NCBI GenBank assembly: GCA_009780765.1
Contig: WQZK01000031.1
Coordinates: forward strand, 1-13,274
Length of the DNA stretch: 13,274 bases
Origin: Defluviitaleaceae bacterium
GTDB taxonomy: Bacteria; Bacillota; Clostridia; Lachnospirales; UBA5962
Direction: 5' to 3'
Part shown: one piece after another, positions 1 through 7,873 of the stretch
How positions within the stretch are numbered: position 1 is the first letter of the stretch
Layout of the letters: each line of letters starts with the position of its first letter
The notes under the pieces: model-generated
The model's input: the letters and a program-made list of their open reading frames with translations, nothing else
Database searches by the model: none
What the model was told of the DNA's origin: nothing
Program-made: the position numbers and the translations under genes

Positions 1-858
1 AAATCTAAAATATTAAGAAAACTTGAATCTTTAGAAGATGGCACAATAAAATACTTGTTTAATCTTGAAAAAAACTCTATAATAGAAAGTGTTTTAATGC
101 GATACGAATTTGGAAACTCGGTTTGTATTTCAACGCAAGCAGGCTGTAAAATGGGTTGTTCGTTTTGTGCTTCGGCCTTAAATGGTTTTGATAGAAACTT
201 AACGGCAGGGGAGATGTTAGCCCAAGTTTACCATATTCAAAAAGATATTGGCGAGCGTATATCAAACGTAGTTTTAATGGGTAGCGGCGAGCCTTTAGAT
301 AATTTTGAAAATGTGCTAAAATTTATAGAAATTATAAACGCACCTGAGGGGCTTGCTCTTGGTAGAAGGCACATCACAATTTCTACATGTGGAATTGTGC
401 CTAAAATTTACGAATTGGCTGATTTAAAAATTCAAGCAAATCTTGCAATATCTCTACATGCTCCAAATGATGAAATTAGGCAAAAAACTATGCCTATCGC
501 AAATACATACTCTATTCAAGAAATTTTAGAAGCTTGCAAATATTATTCCACAAAAACAGGCAGAAGAATAACTTACGAGTATGCACTTATAGATGGGTTT
601 AATAACTCTAAAGAGCATGCAAAAGAACTTGCTTCAAAACTTAAAGGCAGCTTATCTTATGTAAATTTAATACCTGTTAATGATGTTTCAGAAAAAGGAT
701 ATTTAAAGCCTGCAAAAGAAAATATACTAAATTTTTATAAAACACTTAAAAATTTTGGTGTAGAGGCAACTATTAGAAGAACACTGGGCAGTGATATAAA
801 TGCTGCTTGCGGGCAGTTAAGAGCAAATTATATAAAAGAAGACATAAAGGGTGATTAG
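1..858 (+). CDS. rlmN: 23S rRNA (adenine-C2)-methyltransferase RlmN, 5' end cut off by window
   Basis: This is a radical-SAM enzyme that methylates C2 of A2503 in 23S rRNA and of A37 in some tRNAs. The frame is open from base 1, so the TTG at 55 is only an internal codon; 285 residues are visible and roughly 65-80 N-terminal residues lie outside. The CxxxCxxC iron-sulfur motif is C49, C53 and C56 (visible numbering), in AGCKMGCSFC. The two mechanistic cysteines of the family are also present: C42 (VCISTQAG) and C270 in AACGQL near the C-terminus, matching E. coli C118 and C355. The GSGEP SAM-binding motif is visible as well. All catalytic residues are intact, so the enzyme should be active. 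The stop at 856-858 touches the prpC start directly, indicating translational coupling. The rlmN-prpC-prkC order is widely conserved in Firmicutes. Confidence 0.96.
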   Translation, partial: KSKILRKLESLEDGTIKYLFNLEKNSIIESVLMRYEFGNSVCISTQAGCKMGCSFCASALNGFDRNLTAGEMLAQVYHIQKDIGERISNVVLMGSGEPLDNFENVLKFIEIINAPEGLALGRRHITISTCGIVPKIYELADLKIQANLAISLHAPNDEIRQKTMPIANTYSIQEILEACKYYSTKTGRRITYEYALIDGFNNSKEHAKELASKLKGSLSYVNLIPVNDVSEKGYLKPAKENILNFYKTLKNFGVEATIRRTLGSDINAACGQLRANYIKEDIKGD

Positions 859-1593
859 ATGAAAGCTTTAGGTTTATCAGATGTTGGTTTGGTTAGAACA
901 AAAAATGAAGATTCGTTTATTGTAATAACCGAGCCTATAAATATTTTAGAAAATTTACTTATTGTAGCCGATGGAATGGGTGGGCATAAAGCTGGAGAAA
1001 TTGCTTCGAGCCTTTCTGTTAAAACATTTGTCGAGCATATAAAAAATACAAATTTTTCAGAAGAGCAGATTTTAGACAATTTAACAGATGGTGTTAGAGT
1101 TGCTAATTATGAAGTTTTAAAACTATCATCTTCAAACCCCGATTTTGAAGGAATGGGTACAACCTTTACGGCTTGTTCTATTTACAATAACAAACTATAC
1201 GTTTCACATATTGGCGATAGCAGGCTTTACGTAATTAATGATGATGGAATAACCCAAATAACACACGACCATTCTTATGTTGCAGAAATTTTAAAATCCG
1301 GCGAAATAACTAAAGAAGAGGCAAAAGTTCACCCAAGAAGAAATGCACTAACAAGAGCTATTGGCATATCTTCAGAAGTAGAGGTCGATGGGTTTTTATA
1401 TAGCCTTAAAAAAGGCGACAAAGTTTTAATTTGTTCTGACGGCTTGACTGACATGATAGATGAAAATGAAATTTTACAAATAGTTGAAAATAAATCTTTA
1501 GAAGATGGTTTAAAAGAATTAATATATATTGCTAATAAAAACGGTGGAATGGATAATATAACCGCTATTTTAGCAGAGATTGAGGAGGTGTAG
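859..1593 (+). CDS. prpC: PP2C-type Ser/Thr protein phosphatase PrpC/Stp
   Basis: This is a cytosolic metal-dependent phosphatase that reverses phosphorylation by the PASTA kinase encoded next. At 244 residues it has normal length for the bacterial PrpC/Stp family. PP2C motifs appear in order: VRTKNEDSF at 12-20 (metal ligand D18), VADGMGGHKAGE at 36-47 (D38/G39), the GMGTT strand at 98-102, HIGDSRLY at 117-124, CSDGLTD at 192-198 (D194) and GGMDNITAI at 229-237 (D232). All metal-binding acids are present. The ATG directly follows the rlmN stop, and its ribosome binding site (AAAGGGTGAT, about 846-855) lies in the rlmN 3' end. prkC starts 3 nt after its stop. Pairing with a PASTA kinase is the standard arrangement and supports the assignment beyond the motifs. 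Confidence 0.95.
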   Translation: MKALGLSDVGLVRTKNEDSFIVITEPINILENLLIVADGMGGHKAGEIASSLSVKTFVEHIKNTNFSEEQILDNLTDGVRVANYEVLKLSSSNPDFEGMGTTFTACSIYNNKLYVSHIGDSRLYVINDDGITQITHDHSYVAEILKSGEITKEEAKVHPRRNALTRAIGISSEVEVDGFLYSLKKGDKVLICSDGLTDMIDENEILQIVENKSLEDGLKELIYIANKNGGMDNITAILAEIEEV

Positions 1594-1596
1594 AAG

Positions 1597-3612
1597 ATGA
1601 AACTTTCACAAGGAATGATTCTGGCTGATAGATATGAAATAATTGAACGTATAGGACTTGGTGGTATGGCGGTTGTGTATAAGGCTAAAGACAAAAAGCT
1701 CGAACGCGATGTTACCGTTAAAGTTATGCGTGAAGAATATGTTTTGGATGAAGATTTTTTAAAAAGATTTGATATAGAAGCACGCTCGGCGGCAAGCCTT
1801 TCCAACACTAACATAGTTAATGTTTATGATGTTGGCAAAGAAGATGATATCAACTTTATAGTTATGGAATATATAGATGGACTAACTTTAAAAGAAATTA
1901 TACACAAAAAAGCTCCATTTGAAAATGATGAACTTATCGGCGTTACTATCCAAATAGCACAAGCACTTTCTCACGCACATACCAACAACATAATACACAG
2001 AGATATAAAACCACAAAATATTATGGTTACAAAAAGTGGCATTGTTAAGGTGATGGATTTTGGCATTGCTAAAGCTGTTACAACATCTACTACAACCACC
2101 ACGTCAAATTCTATGGGCTCAGTCCATTATTTTTCGCCAGAACAGGCAAAGGGTAAATCTGTAGATTTAAGAAGCGATATATATTCTTTAGGTATAGTTA
2201 TGTTTGAAATGGCAACAGGTGAGCTGCCTTTTGACGGCGACTCGCTAGTTTCTGTTGCTCTAAAACATATCAACGAACCTATGCCTGAAATTTCGGAATT
2301 TAATCCAGAAATTTCACCCGCTGTAGAGCGAATAATTGCAAAAGCTACTAATAAGCTTTCATCTTTAAGATACAATAGTATAGATGAAATGATTAATGAT
2401 TTAAAACGTGCACTTAAAGACTCTGCACATTCTAAAACCATGGTGTATTCTGGCGATAAATCGGACGAATATTACGATTTTGACAATCTTGATGACGACT
2501 TAGACGATGAAGAAGATTACAATGATAATCGCGGCAAAAAATCTGAAAAAAAAGTGGTTATTGCTGCTGTTGCAACTGCTCTTGCTATAGTTGCACTTAT
2601 TTTTGCAATATTCTTTAGAAATTTTACAAATAGAGATGGCACTAACAATAGAAATGTTGTTCAAATGCCAAGTTTAACTGGGCTCACACATGAGCAGGCT
2701 ATCGAATACCTCTTAACATTTAACATCGAAAATTTAGAGGTTTTAGAAGAGCATAGTGATACTTTTGTAGCAGGACTTATAATTTCGCAATATCCTGATG
2801 TAGGCAGCACTATAGACAATTATACAGAAGTTACAATAACTATAAGCACAGGTGTAGCACTTATTCCTATGCCTTCGGTAATAGGTGCTGATTGGAATGA
2901 ACGACTTGACTACGATTCTCAAATACCTGAGCTTTTAGCACATGGCCTTCGTGTTTCCGTTTCTTATAGAAATAGCGAAGATTACCCAGAAAACACTGTT
3001 TACGACCAAGACCCTCCAGCAGGTACAATGATAGAGCCTGGTAGCTCTATTAGGCTTAATGTAAGCCGTGGAGTTCAAGTTAGTAATGTTCCTGTGCCTA
3101 ATATATCTGGACGTACCGTTTCTGAAGCTCGTATTATTTTGTCTAACAGTTCGCTTATTTTAGGAGAAGAAAATAGAACACATGATAATGATGTTCCTGA
3201 AGGTCATATCATACGCCAATTTTTAAACCCTGGTTCTATGGTTGCACAAGGTACAGCAGTTAATGTTATTGTTTCTTTAGGTCCTGCTGAAGTTGAGCCT
3301 GATGATGGCAATGGCGAAGATGATACACCTGATAATAACGGCTCTGGCAACCAAGATGAAACACCACCAGTAAACAGCCGAACGGTTACAATACCTACAC
3401 CAAATATCCTAGCAAATGGAGATGTAAATTCTGTTAGCATACGTGTTGTTTTACATGTAGGCTCGCAAGATAGTGTGCTTTGGACAACTGATAATGCAAC
3501 AATTAATGATTTTCCACGTAATATCGTAATCGAGGGCGAAGGCCTTGTTGCAATTTCTGTTACTGTAAATGGCGTTTTAACTGCATACGACACAATTAAC
3601 TTAGATGAGTGA
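1597..3612 (+). CDS. prkC: PASTA-domain Ser/Thr protein kinase PrkC
   Basis: This is a single-pass membrane kinase that senses muropeptides or lipid II outside the cell and phosphorylates cytosolic targets; in Bacillus PrkC triggers spore germination. The kinase domain spans about 11-273: glycine loop GLGGMAVVY (20-28), K42 in VTVKVM, E61 in helix C, HRDIKPQN (134-141, catalytic D136), DFG at 154-156, and SPE at 180-182. The activation loop (161-173) is a run of Thr/Ser, the usual autophosphorylation site. A very acidic juxtamembrane stretch (290-310) follows, then a transmembrane helix (320-340). Outside lie three PASTA domains (about 354-419, 420-492, 493-562), an acidic linker (563-593), and a C-terminal beta-rich segment (594-671) that may correspond to the Ig-like domain of some staphylococcal homologues. 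The ribosome binding site GAGGAGGTG ends a few bases before the prpC stop. Total length of 671 is typical. Confidence 0.96.
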   Translation: MKLSQGMILADRYEIIERIGLGGMAVVYKAKDKKLERDVTVKVMREEYVLDEDFLKRFDIEARSAASLSNTNIVNVYDVGKEDDINFIVMEYIDGLTLKEIIHKKAPFENDELIGVTIQIAQALSHAHTNNIIHRDIKPQNIMVTKSGIVKVMDFGIAKAVTTSTTTTTSNSMGSVHYFSPEQAKGKSVDLRSDIYSLGIVMFEMATGELPFDGDSLVSVALKHINEPMPEISEFNPEISPAVERIIAKATNKLSSLRYNSIDEMINDLKRALKDSAHSKTMVYSGDKSDEYYDFDNLDDDLDDEEDYNDNRGKKSEKKVVIAAVATALAIVALIFAIFFRNFTNRDGTNNRNVVQMPSLTGLTHEQAIEYLLTFNIENLEVLEEHSDTFVAGLIISQYPDVGSTIDNYTEVTITISTGVALIPMPSVIGADWNERLDYDSQIPELLAHGLRVSVSYRNSEDYPENTVYDQDPPAGTMIEPGSSIRLNVSRGVQVSNVPVPNISGRTVSEARIILSNSSLILGEENRTHDNDVPEGHIIRQFLNPGSMVAQGTAVNVIVSLGPAEVEPDDGNGEDDTPDNNGSGNQDETPPVNSRTVTIPTPNILANGDVNSVSIRVVLHVGSQDSVLWTTDNATINDFPRNIVIEGEGLVAISVTVNGVLTAYDTINLDE

Positions 3613-3618
3613 TAATCC

Positions 3619-4530
3619 GTGAAAATAACCAGACTTTTTGAAATAATATACCTCTTGATGAATAAAAAAAGCATGACTGCCAAAGAACTTGCCGAGCATT
3701 TCGAGGTTTCTGAGAGAACCATACTCAGAGACATCGAAACGCTTTCGCAAGCTTCTGTTCCAATCTACACATCGCAAGGCAAAGGTGGCGGTATTTCTAT
3801 TATAGATGGCTTTGTGCTTGATAAAACTGTTGTTTCTGAAGAAGAGCAAAATCAAATTCTTTTTGCTCTTCAAGGCATATCTGCCACTCAAACAATTGAT
3901 ACTCAAAAAATTCTTTCAAGGCTTAGAACCGTTTTTAAGAAAGAGGATACAGATTGGATTTCGGTCGATTTTTCTCGTTGGGGCGACTGCAATGAAGATA
4001 ATCTGAAATTTGATATTTTAAAAAATGCAATAATTCACAAAATGGCAGTTAATTTTATTTATTCAAATACTCATGGCGAAACGAAACTCAGAAAGGTGTA
4101 CCCTATCCGCCTTAGCTTTAAGGCATCAGCTTGGTATTTGCAAGCTTTTTGTGCAGAAAAACAAGATTATCGCACTTTTAAAATGACAAGAATTAGAGAG
4201 GTAAAAGAACTTGCCGAATCTTTTGCTGAAATTCCTTTACAAGCTGTAGAAACAGAGCATAGTACTATTGATATTCCTATTATAGATATTAAATTGAGAT
4301 TTCATGAAGACCTTGCATATAGAGTTTATGACGATTATAAAGAATCTGAAATCAAACAAGATGAAGATGGCTATTTTATAGTTACAACTAAAGTGCAAGA
4401 CGATTATTGGCTTTATAGCTACATACTGTCGTTTTCAGATAATATTATAGTTTTAGAGCCTCAGAGCGTTATAGACAAAATTTTATTTAAAACAGAGAAA
4501 ATACAGAACTTTTACAAAGAAAATAAGTAG
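3619..4530 (+). CDS. HTH (DeoR/HTH_11-type) transcription regulator with WYL domain
   Basis: This 303-residue protein has the YafY-like architecture. A winged helix-turn-helix occupies about 1-60, including LLMNKKSMTAKELAEHFEVS and RTILRDIETL, followed by a wing with a glycine-rich turn (QGKGGG). A WYL domain follows at about 130-205, with the eponymous W172-Y173-L174 and the downstream R-F-K-M-TRI strand, then a C-terminal WCX-like extension to the end. WYL domains bind nucleic acids or nucleotide-like ligands and often regulate stress and conflict genes. The GTG start at 3619 lies 6 nt after the prkC stop with only a weak Shine-Dalgarno, suggesting translational coupling. The start is supported because the HTH begins within the first residues. 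It probably controls its own operon and the two downstream genes, but no operator was identified. Its ligand cannot be read from the sequence. Confidence 0.9.
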   Translation: MKITRLFEIIYLLMNKKSMTAKELAEHFEVSERTILRDIETLSQASVPIYTSQGKGGGISIIDGFVLDKTVVSEEEQNQILFALQGISATQTIDTQKILSRLRTVFKKEDTDWISVDFSRWGDCNEDNLKFDILKNAIIHKMAVNFIYSNTHGETKLRKVYPIRLSFKASAWYLQAFCAEKQDYRTFKMTRIREVKELAESFAEIPLQAVETEHSTIDIPIIDIKLRFHEDLAYRVYDDYKESEIKQDEDGYFIVTTKVQDDYWLYSYILSFSDNIIVLEPQSVIDKILFKTEKIQNFYKENK

Positions 4531-4542
4531 AGGGCGAAACAA

Positions 4543-4806
4543 ATGAGAAAATCACATAACGACAATATAAAGCTTTCAAAAGAACAGAAAGAAAGTGCAG
4601 TATATAGCTTGAAGGAGTACGTTTTAGAAAACTTTGATGCTGATATAGGAAACTTACAAGCAGAGATATTTTTAGATTATATTACCGAAAATATTGGAGT
4701 TTACTATTACAATAAAGCAATTGCTGACTCACTCTCTTTTATAACAGAAAAAGCAGAAGACATGTATTTGCTTATGAAAGATGAAAAAGTTATTAATAAA
4801 AAATAA
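4543..4806 (+). CDS. DUF2164 family small protein
   Basis: This is an 87-residue, probably all-alpha, cytosolic protein of unknown function. It fits the DUF2164 family, recognised from memory of its pattern: an N-terminal IKLSKEQKE (9-17), a central FDADIGNLQAE (31-41) followed by a helix ending IG, and YYYNKAIAD (54-62) before a C-terminal amphipathic helix. No signal peptide or membrane segment is present. The ATG is 12 nt after the stop of the WYL regulator, preceded by an AGAGGG ribosome binding site, and the stop is 14 nt before the ATPase gene. This spacing argues for one transcript with both neighbours. The family is usually a lone small gene; a functional link to the ATPase is inference from position only. 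Confidence 0.78.
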   Translation: MRKSHNDNIKLSKEQKESAVYSLKEYVLENFDADIGNLQAEIFLDYITENIGVYYYNKAIADSLSFITEKAEDMYLLMKDEKVINKK

Positions 4807-4820
4807 TGAGGTGATTTTTA

Positions 4821-6743
4821 ATGAACATATCTATATATGGCCATGCTTTTGTTAATGTTTATACCTTCACCAAAAACGGAACGTATCGTGAAGAAGTTTT
4901 GTTTGGCGGTGCCTTAATGCTTGTTGCCGCCAATCATGTTTCTTTTCTTCAATCAGAAGGCCCACAAATGACAATTTCTAGCGAAAATGTTGAAGGATAC
5001 GATAAAGTATGCCGTCGAGAATACTATGCAGTTAAAAAGCATGAAGATTTACATAATAAGGAATATTATGCAATCAGCCACTATCTAGGATGCCGTGAGA
5101 GCAAATCAGTTGATAATATCTATACGCTTCCTGCTAATCACCTAGATGAACCAGCAGACCTTGTCGTATGGGACGAAGGTTACGGTGGTTTAAAATTACC
5201 TGAAAATTATCGTTCAGTTTTATGGGCATCAAATAAAGCTCTACCAGACAGAGAACAGTTTACAAAAAAATGCCTCCTATTCCTTGATGCAGATGTTTTG
5301 CGTAGTGCAGGGGCGATGATTAGCCGTCAAATTTCTTGGGAACATTCAGTTTCTGATTTGGTTTGGGAGCTCCAAAACAACGAAGCCATATCTTATCTGA
5401 TGAAAGCACGTAATATTTTGATTTCCTTCGCTGAAGACGGAGCAGTATACATAAATAATACAGGTAAAACGCCAGAGGTTTCTTTAATCCTTACTCATGG
5501 AAATGCAGAAGGGTCACTAAGAGAAGGAGTTTATGGAAGTGTTAACCATACATTTCTCTATATGACGCTTGTGCTTTGCAGCTCATCTAAATTAAATTTT
5601 TCACACTTCGATGAAACTTTAAGCCCAGAGCTTATAAGAGAAGCTCTGACAGCTGGTGCAGGAATTATGTCGTCTGGTTATTATTTTAACGACGAGGGCG
5701 GTATAAACGTAACTTTGGAACGTGTAGGCAAAAATTGGCCAGCATTTGATGTTCCTCTTGTATATAATGAAATATCAAATCAGATAGAAGTTAAACATAA
5801 TTGGACGATTGCCAACAATGTAGGCGATAAAAAACGTTTATTCGACATTGCTTTTGAATATGTTCTTAAAGGTACGGATGTTATTGACGGGCTACCTCAA
5901 CTTAACTTCGGCCCACTAACAACCATTGACCGCTGGGAAATAGAGGCTTATCAAGATATACGTAATCTAATTATCAGCTATGCAAGTGGTGAAGAATTGC
6001 GACCACTTTCAGTCGCAGTATTTGGAGCACCAGGAAGCGGCAAATCTTTTGGAGTTACGCAAATCGCAAAAAATATACTACCCGGTAAAATAGAAAAATT
6101 AGAATTTAATGTGTCGCAATTTACAAACCTTACTGATTTAGCTAACGCATTTCAACGGGTGAGAGATGTTATTTTAGGAGGTAAACTTCCTATAGTATTT
6201 TTCGATGAATTTGATTCAGATCGTGATGGTATTAGGTTAGGCTGGCTTAAAAGCTTTTTAATGCCTATGCAAGATGGCATGTTCAAAGACGAAAGTGGTA
6301 ACCACCCATTAGGTAAGTGTATCTTGGTATTCGCAGGTGGCACATCATCCAGCTTCGAGGAATTTACCACTGCCAGCGAGCATTTCAAAAATGTTAAGGG
6401 ACCTGATTTTATAAGTCGGCTTAGAGGTACAATTAACGTTTTAGGGCCTAATCCTAAAAATGAAGATGATAGCAACTATCTATTGCGCCGTGCCTTGCTA
6501 CTCAGAACCATATGCGAACGTAAGCTTGATATGAAAAAACATCCTGCTCCTGTAAATGAAAGCATCATCCGAGCTATGCTTCTTATTCCTGAATATAAAC
6601 ATGGAACGCGCTCTATGGAAGCAATTTTTAATATGAGCCGCATCGACAGTGGCGTGTGGGAACCAGTTTCTTTACCTTCTCGCTCTCAACTTTCATTGCA
6701 TGTAGATGCTGATACTTTTATTAAGCTCGTGATTAATGTGTGA
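4821..6743 (+). CDS. Two-part ATPase: putative ribokinase-like N-terminal region plus AAA-type P-loop domain
   Basis: This is a 640-residue cytosolic protein of unknown role. The C-terminal half (about 365-640) is clearly an AAA-type ATPase: Walker A GAPGSGKS (402-409), Walker B IVFFDEFD (458-465, D462/E463), a sensor-1-like strand CILVFAGGT (500-508), arginine-finger candidates R533 and R535 in SRLRG, and a sensor-2-like GTRSME (595-600). The N-terminal half (1-310) resembles a ribokinase/PfkB-like fold: an early beta strand with a GG turn (ISIYGHAF to FGGA, 3-31), VVWDEGYGGL (115-124), FLDADVLRS (154-162), ISRQISWEHS (167-176), and FAEDGAVYI (203-211). The expected GAGD-type catalytic motif is not clear; GSVN at 239-242 sits roughly there. 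The ribosome binding site GAGGTGAT (4809 on) is well spaced. Arg codons are mostly CGN, unlike rlmN and prpC. The AAA call is firm; the N-terminal assignment is tentative. Confidence 0.8.
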   Translation: MNISIYGHAFVNVYTFTKNGTYREEVLFGGALMLVAANHVSFLQSEGPQMTISSENVEGYDKVCRREYYAVKKHEDLHNKEYYAISHYLGCRESKSVDNIYTLPANHLDEPADLVVWDEGYGGLKLPENYRSVLWASNKALPDREQFTKKCLLFLDADVLRSAGAMISRQISWEHSVSDLVWELQNNEAISYLMKARNILISFAEDGAVYINNTGKTPEVSLILTHGNAEGSLREGVYGSVNHTFLYMTLVLCSSSKLNFSHFDETLSPELIREALTAGAGIMSSGYYFNDEGGINVTLERVGKNWPAFDVPLVYNEISNQIEVKHNWTIANNVGDKKRLFDIAFEYVLKGTDVIDGLPQLNFGPLTTIDRWEIEAYQDIRNLIISYASGEELRPLSVAVFGAPGSGKSFGVTQIAKNILPGKIEKLEFNVSQFTNLTDLANAFQRVRDVILGGKLPIVFFDEFDSDRDGIRLGWLKSFLMPMQDGMFKDESGNHPLGKCILVFAGGTSSSFEEFTTASEHFKNVKGPDFISRLRGTINVLGPNPKNEDDSNYLLRRALLLRTICERKLDMKKHPAPVNESIIRAMLLIPEYKHGTRSMEAIFNMSRIDSGVWEPVSLPSRSQLSLHVDADTFIKLVINV

Positions 6744-6783
6744 AGTTAGTTTTAAGTGGGAAATATTTTAAACAATAATAATC

Positions 6784-6806
6784 AAAAACCCCTGTATTCA
6801 CAGGGG
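6784..6806 (-). terminator. Intrinsic terminator of tRNA-Arg, probably bidirectional
   Basis: A perfect 7-bp stem CCCCTGT/ACAGGGG (6789-6795 with 6800-6806) has a 4-nt loop. On the minus strand it is followed by TTTTT and lies 17 nt past the tRNA 3' end, so it ends the tRNA transcript. On the plus strand the same hairpin is followed by a pyrimidine tract (CTTTCTCTTCTCTCTC) and lies about 45 nt after the ATPase stop, so it probably also ends the plus-strand run, more weakly. Confidence 0.85.
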
Positions 6807-6823
6807 CTTTCTCTTCTCTCTCA

Positions 6824-6897
<74 letters not shown>

Positions 6898-6920
6898 ATA
6901 TTACTTTAACAACAAATAAT

Positions 6921-6949
6921 ATGATAACATTTTTCAAGCTGTTTGTCAA
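6921..6949 (-). promoter_or_regulatory. Sigma-A-type promoter of tRNA-Arg
   Basis: On the minus strand the -35 is TTGACA (6944-6949, perfect), the spacer is 17 bp, and the -10 is TATCAT (6921-6926, one mismatch). Transcription should begin near 6914, about 17 nt before the mature tRNA 5' end, leaving a short leader for RNase P. Confidence 0.85.
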
Positions 6950-6994
6950 GTGTTTTTTCAATATAATTTTGTTAGGACAGTCTGTCGTAAAGTC

Positions 6995-7021
6995 AAAAAC
7001 ACTTCGCACTTTTGCGAACTG
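6995..7021 (-). terminator. Intrinsic terminator of the mreB-metK-hydrolase operon
   Basis: On the minus strand, just after the hydrolase stop, a 6-bp stem TTCGCA/TGCGAA (7003-7008 with 7013-7018) has loop AAAG. It is extended by two more pairs across one mismatch and followed by GTGTTTTTGACTTTA. It separates the operon from the tRNA promoter. Confidence 0.8.
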
Positions 7022-7031
7022 GCATTATTAT

Positions 7032-7853
7032 TTAATTTATTCTTTTAAGCCAGCCTTCCAAATGAAAATTAAAAGCCTCTGGATTTTCAATTTGCATCAA
7101 AGGCCCTACACCATCCAAAGCAATAAAAGTCAAACAAGGTAGGTGTTTTAACAGCTTCCAAGAATCTTCGTAGCCTGCACTATCATCCTGTCTACCTGTA
7201 AATACCGTAACGGGGTTTGGAAATTGTAAATCTTGTAGCTCCGAATTAAAACTAAAGGCATAGCCATTTTCACGATAATTTTCACAAAACTCTGTGTTAG
7301 TTAGTTTATACGCAGGCAAAACCTCATTTTTATACCTTGACCATGTTTCTTTTGTAAGAACTACTGCTTCGTCGAAAAAGTAATCAGAATTCTCAACATC
7401 TTCGCCTTCAATAAATTCTTCTATACCCTCTTCTTCAAATGTTTCCACATCATCAGGAACATTGCGTTTTTCAGAATCAGGTACTGTACAAGGGTTAAAT
7501 AAAAACATGCCTTCAATTTTCATATTTGTATCATATGCCATACCAAGGGACATATAAGCACCATATGATGCACCTATCAGTAAAAAACCCTCATTGCCAA
7601 TTACTTTATCAACAAACTTTTTGAGTGTATCTAGCATAATATCAGCATTCTTAATCCAATCTTTTGCGGGAGTTTTACCCATGCCAGGCATATCTAAATA
7701 TATCCTGCGATACCCTGCGATATTTCGAAATAATGGCTCAATACAGCCCTTCATCAATCCATGATCTTCTGTAAATCTGTGTAAGCATAAAATAGGCCTA
7801 CCACTACCATATTCCTCATAATATATTGGCAAATCATTTATTAAACATTCCAT
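7032..7853 (-). CDS. Alpha/beta-hydrolase fold protein with a substituted catalytic histidine
   Basis: This is a 273-residue cytosolic protein of the alpha/beta-hydrolase superfamily; the substrate is unknown. Visible elements are the N-terminal strands, LDMPGMGKT (53-61), the nucleophile elbow GASYG (94-98, S96), an acidic lid region (about 136-160), and TGRQDDSAG (219-227), which supplies the acid (D223 or D224). Two family-conserved positions are altered. The usual HG oxyanion motif reads H25-R26, and the catalytic His before the LxQIExPExF tail is P251 (codon CCT, one base from CAT). Hydrolysis by the normal triad is therefore doubtful, and a binding or altered role is possible. The AAGGAGT ribosome binding site is 8 nt from the ATG. 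The gene starts 20 nt after metK ends, so it is the last gene of the mreB-metK operon. Confidence 0.85.
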   Translation of the reverse strand: MECLINDLPIYYEEYGSGRPILCLHRFTEDHGLMKGCIEPLFRNIAGYRRIYLDMPGMGKTPAKDWIKNADIMLDTLKKFVDKVIGNEGFLLIGASYGAYMSLGMAYDTNMKIEGMFLFNPCTVPDSEKRNVPDDVETFEEEGIEEFIEGEDVENSDYFFDEAVVLTKETWSRYKNEVLPAYKLTNTEFCENYRENGYAFSFNSELQDLQFPNPVTVFTGRQDDSAGYEDSWKLLKHLPCLTFIALDGVGPLMQIENPEAFNFHLEGWLKRIN

Positions 7854-7873
7854 AATAATTACTCCTTAAATTT

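Noticed and set aside
55..57. TTG as the rlmN start
   Set aside because: The frame is open upstream to base 1 with RlmN-like sequence, and known RlmN proteins have about 65-80 more residues before this point.
3204..3906. Overlapping minus-strand reading frames opposite the prkC end and WYL gene
   Set aside because: They are antisense shadows of well-supported genes, with no ribosome binding site or recognisable domain.
6976..6986. 11-bp palindrome GACAG-T-CTGTC upstream of the tRNA promoter
   Set aside because: It is short, single-copy as far as I could see, and sits about 27 bp above the -35. It could be an operator, but nothing else supports it.
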